The notes under the pieces were generated by a model that was not told the DNA's origin, searched no databases, and worked only from the letters and a program-made list of their open reading frames with translations. Made by a program: the position numbers and the translations under genes. 64,000 bases of DNA from an uncultured Methylophilaceae bacterium. Lineage in GTDB: Bacteria; Pseudomonadota; Gammaproteobacteria; Burkholderiales; Methylophilaceae. The stretch is from contig CAILHX010000010.1 in assembly GCA_903834185.1 (NCBI GenBank), positions 89,501 through 153,500 on the forward strand. The letters run 5' to 3'. This document shows, piece after piece, positions 57,433 through 64,000 of this stretch; position 1 is the stretch's first letter; every line of letters begins with the position of its first letter.

Positions 57433-60114
57433 ATGCAGTCAGGATTTATTCATAAAACCCTATTGTTGCTGGCATTGCTGATTACAGCATTTGCAGCAGT
57501 ATATTATTTCCGCGTGGGCGAAGTTTTTAATGATAGAAAACAAGCCTTGCTCAAACAGGATAATATCGCCTTCAAACAGGCTTTGCAGGAACATATCCGC
57601 ATCGCCGACCAGGCCTTGGATCTGGTTGCGCGTGACCCCAATACTGCCAGTCAGTTACAAATCACTTCCTCATATTTCAGCAATGTCAACTTTGTGGATG
57701 ATTCCGGAAAAGTCACTCCGCTGAATGGCGTTCCGCTGAATCTGCCGGATCAAACAGAAGCCATCAGGATACATTTGATGCAGGGAGAACCGGCATTACT
57801 GGTAATGGCAGCGCCTGAAAAACCTGCACGTGTCATTCTGATGCGTGGATTAAGCAACAATCAACACGGCGTACTGACCGCCGAATTGTCGCCAACTTAC
57901 CTATGGCGCTTTACTTCGCAGAATTTCATTACGCCGCATTCAAGCACGCTACACGTCCTTGATACTGACGGGCAGACTTTGTATTCAACCGATATGCAGG
58001 ATAGTCAGGGGCTCAGCGACGCGTTGCTTAAAGGTACACGAAGATTAAACGGAAAACTCTACTGGAGCAATAATAAAGGTCAACATCAGGCGAATTATCA
58101 GACCCTTGCTCTGCATCAGCACTATGCAAGCAATGACTGGCTGGTGACGGTGGCAAGCCCGCCCGCCACATTCTTTGGCGAAGCCGGTTTATGGGATTGG
58201 ATCATGTTGGCTACGGTCACCCTCTCAGTATTACTGGCATGGGCCGTCACATTGCGTATTCGAAAATCTCTTCCTATTGACGGCGCTCACTCGAATATCA
58301 GGCATGTTCATAATGAAAGTGTACACCCCATGGCGATCGTACATGCCATGGACGAAATAGACCGCGCCATTCTCTCCAATGCCAATTTCAGCAGTGTAAT
58401 CGAGTTGGTACTCACTCATGGCCCACAACTGATCCCTTGTACAGTGATGGCACTCACACAATTCGACTCGTCGGCAGAAGGGCGCAGTAGTACTTCGGTT
58501 ACCAGTGCCGAAGGTGTAACTGCTTTGGAATTACCCGCACTGGATAAAGACCTCAAACAAACATTGGAGAGTGAGCCTGACGGGTGCCTGGTGGAGAAAG
58601 CAGCAACGCACCCCTTTCTCAAACCACTGGCTGACCTTGGCGCGGATAAGATTCAGCTGCTACCGGTATATCGTGAAGGGGAATTGTCTGCAATATTGCA
58701 TTTCGGTCTGAGTGCAACAACGCAACTGGCAGAAGGCGATCAACGGCTTGCGCGCTCCTTTGCTGACCGGCTGGGTGTTGCGCTCACTTCCGTAACGCGT
58801 GGCAAGGAATTGTATATCCAGGAACACTTCGACGCGGTGACCGGTTTGCCCAATCGCAGTTTTTGCCGTGACCGACTGTCTCAGGAAATTTCGCGCGCAC
58901 GACGCAAACAATTACTGGTGGGGGTATTGCATATCAATCTGTCTGGATTCAAAAAAGTGAATGATAGTTTGGGATACACCGGTGGAGACTTTGTGTTGAA
59001 TGAGGTCGCCCAGCGGCTTAAAGCCGTGTTGCGCGAATCCGATCTGGTGTCGCGATTCGGTAATGATGAATTCGTCATTCTGTTGCCAGACATCAAAAAT
59101 GCAAACGAGATCAGCAAAGTATCAGAGAAAGTGGTCGGCTCGTTTGGGCCGGGATTTACCTATGAAGCGCAAACTACCCATCTCAGCGCCAACATCGGCA
59201 TCACCATCTACCCTGATGACGGACAAAACATAGATGACCTGCTGCACTATGCAGAAATGGCCATGTCCCGAATCAAAGCGTCGGGGCATAGCCAGTATGC
59301 GTTCTACGAAGAACACATGAACTCTAAAGCAATCGAACGGCTGAAACTGGAGCATGACCTGCGTCTTGCACTTACAGAAGACCAGCTATTTCTTGTGTAT
59401 CAACCGCAAATTGATCTGCGTACCGGCAAGATCGCCGGGGTAGAAGCACTGGTGCGCTGGCAGCACCCTACCCGCGGCCTGGTCTCACCGATTGATTTCA
59501 TCAGCCTGGCGGAAGAAACCGGCATGATCATCAAGATGAGCGAGATTATTCGTCATACCGCTTGCAAGCAGTTCGTGGAGTGGACGGCAAAAGGCGTGGC
59601 GCCGCCACGCATCGCCGTAAATGTCTCCAGCCAGGACCTCAAACGTGCGACATTTACTGACGAGCTCATGGCCACCCTGCAACAATATGGCGTACCTCCC
59701 GCTGCAATCGAACTGGAGATCACTGAGAGCATGTTTGTGGATGCGTCCGGCGGGATCGTGGACGTGTTGCGTAATTTACAAAGCATCGGCTTTCTAATCG
59801 CCATCGACGACTTCGGTACCGGCTACTCCAGCCTAAGTTATCTGTCACTGCTGCCATTCGATATTCTTAAAGTGGATCGCTCATTCGTACTTGGGATAGG
59901 CAAAGCTTCGGAAAAGATCGTCGCGGTGATCGTGGATATGGCGCACAACTTTAACAAGGCGGTCATTGCCGAAGGCGTAGATAGCGAACACCAGCACAAA
60001 TACCTTGTAGATCTGGGGTGCGAAATTATTCAGGGATACCTGTTCAGCAAGCCATTACTGCCGCTGGATTTTGAGATTTACTCACAGAAAACCGGAGTAT
60101 TGACGAGCCATTGA
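57433..60114 (+). CDS. Membrane GGDEF/EAL cyclic-di-GMP protein
   Basis: Protein of 893 residues: a periplasmic sensor region between two membrane helices (about 8-26 and 253-275), a GAF-like region (about 320-460), a GGDEF domain (about 467-640) and an EAL domain (about 650-890). The GGDEF motif reads GNDEF, so cyclase activity is doubtful. The EAL domain keeps EALVRW, NVSSQ, ELEITES, IDDFGTGYSSL and KVDRSFV and should be an active c-di-GMP phosphodiesterase. The ATG at 57433 is preferred to the TTG at 57373 because it begins just before the first helix. Divergent from the GAF-HlyD operon. Confidence 0.9.
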   Translation: MQSGFIHKTLLLLALLITAFAAVYYFRVGEVFNDRKQALLKQDNIAFKQALQEHIRIADQALDLVARDPNTASQLQITSSYFSNVNFVDDSGKVTPLNGVPLNLPDQTEAIRIHLMQGEPALLVMAAPEKPARVILMRGLSNNQHGVLTAELSPTYLWRFTSQNFITPHSSTLHVLDTDGQTLYSTDMQDSQGLSDALLKGTRRLNGKLYWSNNKGQHQANYQTLALHQHYASNDWLVTVASPPATFFGEAGLWDWIMLATVTLSVLLAWAVTLRIRKSLPIDGAHSNIRHVHNESVHPMAIVHAMDEIDRAILSNANFSSVIELVLTHGPQLIPCTVMALTQFDSSAEGRSSTSVTSAEGVTALELPALDKDLKQTLESEPDGCLVEKAATHPFLKPLADLGADKIQLLPVYREGELSAILHFGLSATTQLAEGDQRLARSFADRLGVALTSVTRGKELYIQEHFDAVTGLPNRSFCRDRLSQEISRARRKQLLVGVLHINLSGFKKVNDSLGYTGGDFVLNEVAQRLKAVLRESDLVSRFGNDEFVILLPDIKNANEISKVSEKVVGSFGPGFTYEAQTTHLSANIGITIYPDDGQNIDDLLHYAEMAMSRIKASGHSQYAFYEEHMNSKAIERLKLEHDLRLALTEDQLFLVYQPQIDLRTGKIAGVEALVRWQHPTRGLVSPIDFISLAEETGMIIKMSEIIRHTACKQFVEWTAKGVAPPRIAVNVSSQDLKRATFTDELMATLQQYGVPPAAIELEITESMFVDASGGIVDVLRNLQSIGFLIAIDDFGTGYSSLSYLSLLPFDILKVDRSFVLGIGKASEKIVAVIVDMAHNFNKAVIAEGVDSEHQHKYLVDLGCEIIQGYLFSKPLLPLDFEIYSQKTGVLTSH

Positions 60115-60150
60115 TGCAAACAAGCTTAATCCGAGCTTTGCATGGGATTC

Positions 60151-61719
60151 CTAATGCAAGTCACGCGGCTCTTCAGGTGGTGCATTCGCCTCGATTGGCT
60201 CGCCGTAGAATTTGACCCGGTTTCTACCGCTTTTCTTGGCCACATACAAGCCTTGGTCAGCGCGGTCTATTAGCATGGTCAAATCAACCACATCGTCCTC
60301 CAACTGAGCCACGCCAAAGCTGGAAGTGATATTGAGCGGTACGGTATGGCGTATTGAAGGGCCAGCACGCTGTTCGACTTCCTGACGTAGACGCTCAGCT
60401 ATCTTCATGGCAACTTCGGGGGTCGCATCAGGTAGAAACACGACGAACTCTTCGCCACCATACCTGCACAGCATATCTTTGGTGCGTAACGGTACACCGA
60501 GCGCTTTGGCAAACGCGATAATCACCAGGTCGCCAACCGCGTGGCCGTGTACGTCATTGAATTTCTTGAAGTGGTCAATATCCGACATGATGGCGCACAG
60601 TGGCCGCTTGCTGATTCTATGCTCTTCCAATATCTTGCCTGCATCCTCGAAGAATGCACGGCGATTGAACGCTCCTGTCATCGGGTCGCGCGTTGCCAGT
60701 CGGTAAAGCTCATCATTCTTCTGCTCGATCTCTGCTTGCGATTTCTGCAATTTCCCCATGGTCTGCGACAATTCGGCGTTGATCTTGTCAAGCTCGGTCA
60801 CGTCATCGAAAGTCACCAGACATCCGCGTACGGAGCCTTCATCCTGTATCACCGAGCAATTGATATTGACCTTGATGCTATCACCCGAGGGCAAAGTGAT
60901 CTTGAGTGGCCAACCATTCACGGACTGCTGAACTTCCATGGCTTTGGACCATGGGTAATTCTTCTGATCCGCCCCCATGGAATTACTTATCCAGGGGATA
61001 TCTCTGGCAAATTTACCAAACAGATCGGCATCCTTGTCTTTTTCATCGCTCCAGCTTCGGAACATCTTGTTGGCAATCATGATGCGTCCGGTATTGTCCA
61101 GCATCATCACACCTTCACTGAAGGCATCGAAAGCCACACGCACCCGATCCGGTATCACGTTGGAGGGATTAAGATAAGAAAATACCCCGCGTAGATAAAA
61201 CATGTACAGCACAAAACCGCCTATGCATAACAACAGAAATGAAACCACGGCCGGTTTGCTCAGCCAGCCAAGGATCGATTTGGGCGTGCTCGGTTTGAAA
61301 GCAATCTCAAGCTCACCCCATGGGTCACTATTGGCGGTAATTTCAAGACGGGCGAAATCTATAGTCGAATTTTTGCTATCTATCGGCTTCCAGAATCTTT
61401 CGTGATCACCCACTTGCAGCACAATGTGCCCGCTCTTATGACGAACGGCGGCTGACAAGATTTGTTCATCGTGTTCAACTGCGTCTTCCAGTACTTTTTT
61501 CAGCCCGTCAAAATCGCCGTTCTGAACATACAACGCAGACTGTATGGACAAGTTTTCACTGGTCTTTTCGCGCAGTTCAAGCTCCATCTGGCTGTTATCC
61601 GGCCAGAAACCGACCAGCATATCCAGCAGCATGACCCAGCCCATCAGCAGCGAGATCAAACCAATACTAATCCTAACCACAGGGCTAATGGTAGAAAGTT
61701 TTATACTAAGACTAGCCAA
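60151..61719 (-). CDS. Membrane PAS-GGDEF diguanylate cyclase
   Basis: Protein of 522 residues with two membrane helices (about 14-36 and 155-175) around a periplasmic sensor, a PAS domain (about 190-310), a short coiled coil (LQKSQAEIEQKNDELYRL) and a GGDEF domain (about 345-505). The active site reads GGEEF, and the inhibitory site RTKD lies five residues before it, so it should be an active, feedback-controlled cyclase. It begins 36 bases after the stop of the giant repeat gene on the same strand, so both may share a transcript. Convergent with the EAL/GGDEF gene. Confidence 0.92.
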   Translation of the reverse strand: MASLSIKLSTISPVVRISIGLISLLMGWVMLLDMLVGFWPDNSQMELELREKTSENLSIQSALYVQNGDFDGLKKVLEDAVEHDEQILSAAVRHKSGHIVLQVGDHERFWKPIDSKNSTIDFARLEITANSDPWGELEIAFKPSTPKSILGWLSKPAVVSFLLLCIGGFVLYMFYLRGVFSYLNPSNVIPDRVRVAFDAFSEGVMMLDNTGRIMIANKMFRSWSDEKDKDADLFGKFARDIPWISNSMGADQKNYPWSKAMEVQQSVNGWPLKITLPSGDSIKVNINCSVIQDEGSVRGCLVTFDDVTELDKINAELSQTMGKLQKSQAEIEQKNDELYRLATRDPMTGAFNRRAFFEDAGKILEEHRISKRPLCAIMSDIDHFKKFNDVHGHAVGDLVIIAFAKALGVPLRTKDMLCRYGGEEFVVFLPDATPEVAMKIAERLRQEVEQRAGPSIRHTVPLNITSSFGVAQLEDDVVDLTMLIDRADQGLYVAKKSGRNRVKFYGEPIEANAPPEEPRDLH

Positions 61720-61755
61720 GTTCGCATCCCAGGTTTTACGTTAGGCATCCACACC

Positions 61756-64000
61756 TTATTCCGACAGCATATCTGTCACACTATCCTCGTACTCATCTTC
61801 CGTATCCAGCTCCGGCTTGTCGCCTGCGCTATTATCCAGTAATGAGATCGGATCCAGATTTTTCCAGGATGGCACTCCCGCCATCACTGAAGACAGTATG
61901 CCTCCAGAGTTCAATGCCCATGTTACCAGACCTGCGGATACTGCCGCACCCGATACTTGCGCCTGATGCGCGAAGCTTATGTTGAGCACCTTGTTTGCTG
62001 TTGACTCCCCCTCATCCGCTTTCTTGTTTTCACTGCTTGCTTCATCAAGGTGAGTCTTGGCTCCCTTCAACATACTTCCCTGCATGATGTTGAAATTGGC
62101 GGTTTGTAATTTGGGGTTGCTGATGTTCAACAACTGAGGTTGCTCAGAGACCCCTTCCGCGTTATTGGCGGCATTTTCGACAGCCACTTTGTTAACCTGC
62201 ACGCCAACGTTAGCCACGCTGGAAACAGCTGTCGCGGTATTGCCCAATGAGGCCAGGGGCGTCTTGTGTTCCGGTTCTATACGCGAACCCGTGTTGCCAA
62301 TTGCCTCATCATTCGTCCTTGGCACAACAGGCCCGTCAGGATTCGATGGAGGCGTAGGCACTGGCGCAGGCGTGGGCACTGGCGCTGGCGCTGGCGGCGG
62401 CGGTGGCGGCGGTGGCGGTGGCGGCGGTGGCGGCGGTGGCGGCGGCGGTACGGGGCTAATGACGGTGGCATTGATCGTGATCGCCATCGTCTTGACAGCC
62501 GTCATAGGGCCACCAAGCCCGGTATTGCCGTTATCGTTTGTGGTAAAAGTCAGCGTATCGGCACCGCTGTAGGTATTAATAGGCACATAGGTAACTGTCG
62601 AGGCCAGCGTGCTGTTTATTGCAGCCACTGTTCCCGTCAATTTCACCGAGTTGCCACCATTCCCCGTGATCGAGGCAGCACCCCCGGAGATTATAAGTGT
62701 GCCGTGAAGAACTCCCAGCGTCACTGTCATGCTGCCACTCGCTGCGTCCACATCCGCAATAGACAGCCCGGAAACCGCAGCGCTGACGGCTTGGTTGACA
62801 GTCAGCGTGCCTGGAGCTGTATTCACAGGCGCAGTATTGATGGCGGCTACGGAAATACTTGCCGTGGCAATGCTGGTAGAGTAGGCCGTCGTGCCGCCAT
62901 TACTCGTCGTATTCGCGTGCTGTGGCACGGCATTGGTCGAAGCGCTCCCGCTGGTTTTGTCCCAGGCGCGGAAGTTGAAACTGGCGGTTTCTCCATTCTT
63001 CTGGTCGGGCGTATAGCGGACCAGTGCCGTGGAATCAAGTAGTAATGCGCTATTGGCTGATACCACACCAAAGTTGGTCCAGGTAGTGCCGCCATCGGTC
63101 GAGTACTGCCAGTTGCCGTTTCCTATCACGGAGGTGATGGCGATACCTCGTACTGCACCAGTATCAACGTCTATGTAGTTTACCCCTGCCGCAGTTAAAA
63201 TCGCAGACACCGCCGTAGTACCGGAAGTGGTAACTTCGTTAGTAGGCGACAGCGTCACTGTAGCGCCGTTGGTAATGGTTGGCGCATCGTTCACCGAAGT
63301 CACGACGATGGAAGTGGAAGCTGCGCCGCTAGAATATGCTGTGGTACCACCGTTACTCGTGGTATTGCCATGTTGCGGCGTGGCATTGGTCGAGGCGATG
63401 CCTGTGGTCTTATCCCAAGCCCGGAAGGTAAAGTTAGCGGTCTCGCCGTTCTTCAGGTCAGGCGAGTATCTTACCAATGCGCTGGAATCAAGTAGCAAGG
63501 CATTGGTCGCCGATACCGCACCAAAGTTGGTCCATGTCGTTCCGCCGTTCGTCGAGTATTGCCAATTGCCATTTCCCACTGTAGACGTGATGGCCATACC
63601 CCTGACCGCACCTGTGTCCACATCTGCATAATTGACTCCTGCCGTAGCCAGAATACTCGTTACCGTCACTCCGGTCGAATTCGTATCTTCGTTGATGCTA
63701 GTCAGCGTAATGGTCGCGCCATTGGTGATGGTCGGCGCATCGTTCACCGGGGTGACGGTGAGACTTGCAGTGGCAGTACTGGTGGAATACGCGTGGGTAG
63801 TCCCCGTCACGCTGGCATTCGCATGCGACCCGGACGAGCCCGTGGTCTCGTCCCAGCCCCGGAAACTGAAGGTCGCCGTTTCACCGTTGTTGCCATCCGG
63901 GATGTAATGTATCTGTGCGGTTGCGTCCAGCAGCAAGGCATTGGTCGCCGATACCGCACCAAAGTTGGTCCAGGTCGCTCCGCCATCCGTTGAGTATTGC
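61756..64000 (-). CDS. Giant repeat-containing surface protein, C-terminal part (N terminus outside window)
   Basis: The frame is open to the right edge; 748 codons are visible. From the edge inward: about three tandem copies of a 146-151-residue repeat (NGNWQYSTDGGTTWTNF, NGETASFNFRAWDKT, VNDAPTITNGA) of the cadherin/VCBS type; a different cadherin-like domain; a run of 19 prolines (62392-62448); a Pro/Thr stretch; a linker; then a hydrophobic segment (AAVSAGLVTWALNSGGILSSV) and an acidic tail of about 35 residues ending in DMLSE. Such a C-terminal membrane segment is, from memory, seen in very large proteobacterial repeat proteins. It is likely the cargo of the nearby HlyD/SecA-like system. 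Confidence 0.82.
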   Translation of the reverse strand, partial: QYSTDGGATWTNFGAVSATNALLLDATAQIHYIPDGNNGETATFSFRGWDETTGSSGSHANASVTGTTHAYSTSTATASLTVTPVNDAPTITNGATITLTSINEDTNSTGVTVTSILATAGVNYADVDTGAVRGMAITSTVGNGNWQYSTNGGTTWTNFGAVSATNALLLDSSALVRYSPDLKNGETANFTFRAWDKTTGIASTNATPQHGNTTSNGGTTAYSSGAASTSIVVTSVNDAPTITNGATVTLSPTNEVTTSGTTAVSAILTAAGVNYIDVDTGAVRGIAITSVIGNGNWQYSTDGGTTWTNFGVVSANSALLLDSTALVRYTPDQKNGETASFNFRAWDKTSGSASTNAVPQHANTTSNGGTTAYSTSIATASISVAAINTAPVNTAPGTLTVNQAVSAAVSGLSIADVDAASGSMTVTLGVLHGTLIISGGAASITGNGGNSVKLTGTVAAINSTLASTVTYVPINTYSGADTLTFTTNDNGNTGLGGPMTAVKTMAITINATVISPVPPPPPPPPPPPPPPPPPPPAPAPVPTPAPVPTPPSNPDGPVVPRTNDEAIGNTGSRIEPEHKTPLASLGNTATAVSSVANVGVQVNKVAVENAANNAEGVSEQPQLLNISNPKLQTANFNIMQGSMLKGAKTHLDEASSENKKADEGESTANKVLNISFAHQAQVSGAAVSAGLVTWALNSGGILSSVMAGVPSWKNLDPISLLDNSAGDKPELDTEDEYEDSVTDMLSE
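62392..62448 (-). repeat. 19-proline codon run
   Basis: Nineteen consecutive CCG/CCA codons (read on the minus strand) followed by Pro-Ala-Pro-Val and Pro-Thr repeats. A stiff proline rod between the repeat region and the C-terminal anchor. The mixed codons argue for selection on protein rather than a simple slippage tract, but its length may vary among strains. Confidence 0.9.
63070..64000 (-). repeat. Tandem 438-453-base repeats in the giant protein gene
   Basis: The motif AAAGTTGGTC recurs at 63070, 63523 and 63961, giving units of 453 and 438 bases (151 and 146 codons), the last cut by the window edge. Units share long near-identical stretches around the YST(D/N)GG(T/A)TW block but differ at many third positions, so the copies are not recent. 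More copies are expected beyond the window. Confidence 0.88.

Noticed and set aside
62266..63042. Long arginine-rich open frame on the plus strand across the giant protein gene
   Set aside because: It is the reverse of the proline run and repeat codons; its sequence is low in complexity and has no signals of translation.
63070..64000. CRISPR-like direct repeats
   Set aside because: The repeats are about 440-450 bases long, in frame and coding; there are no short repeat-spacer units anywhere in the window.

Overview
The window looks like chromosomal DNA of a betaproteobacterium that can fix CO2. The order leuS-lptE-holA-proA-nadD-rsfS-rlmH, the aa3-type cytochrome oxidase cluster with its assembly genes, and a proteobacterial-type phosphoribulokinase all point that way. 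A Gallionellaceae/Nitrosomonadales-like iron or sulfur oxidiser would fit, but that is inference from gene content. No tRNA, rRNA, CRISPR array or complete insertion sequence was seen. No stretch longer than about 300 bases lacks a gene; the longest is the 284-base divergent gap at 45440-45723.

Layout. 1-8.6 kb: 3' part of apaH, plsC, a glycine-zipper lipoprotein, a PfkB kinase, tspO-hemJ-nadE, an ankyrin-repeat periplasmic protein and sucCD. 8.6-16.7 kb: housekeeping block rlmH, rsfS, nadD, a DUF2652 cyclase-like gene, proA, holA, lptE and leuS, all on the minus strand. 16.9-28.5 kb: mixed region with prkB, a MEKHLA-domain protein, a SEC-C/TPR/O-GlcNAc-transferase-like protein, a frameshifted outer-membrane barrel gene beside a Tat-exported FecR-domain protein, an ABC exporter, a small LysR-flanked redox/detoxification cluster and several membrane proteins. 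28.5-34.0 kb: fhs-glcD-glcE-glcF, a glycolate-salvage and one-carbon operon that suits an autotroph with Rubisco. 34-36.4 kb: argB, a HAD phosphatase and slmA. 36.4-45.4 kb: the full cytochrome c oxidase locus (coxB, coxA, a 40-residue assembly protein, ctaG, coxC, SURF1, a thioredoxin-like protein, ctaA, ctaB, sco and a DUF2244 gene). 45.7-49 kb: ilvE, a CHCC zinc-finger protein, murI, a cobalamin adenosyltransferase and a lipoprotein.

49-64 kb is the unusual part. It holds a degenerate HD-GYP protein, an 83-residue orphan, an SPFH/band-7 protein, and a tight minus-strand operon of three genes: a GAF-HlyD fusion, a PqqD-like/M50-protease/HlyD fusion, and a shortened SecA-like ATPase. Next to it lie an EAL/GGDEF protein, a GGDEF protein and the C-terminal part of a very large repeat protein with a 19-proline hinge, a C-terminal membrane segment and an acidic tail. 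I read this as a candidate dedicated export and processing system for a giant surface protein, under cyclic-di-GMP control. It is the best candidate here for an undescribed system; the functional link is inferred from domains and gene order only.
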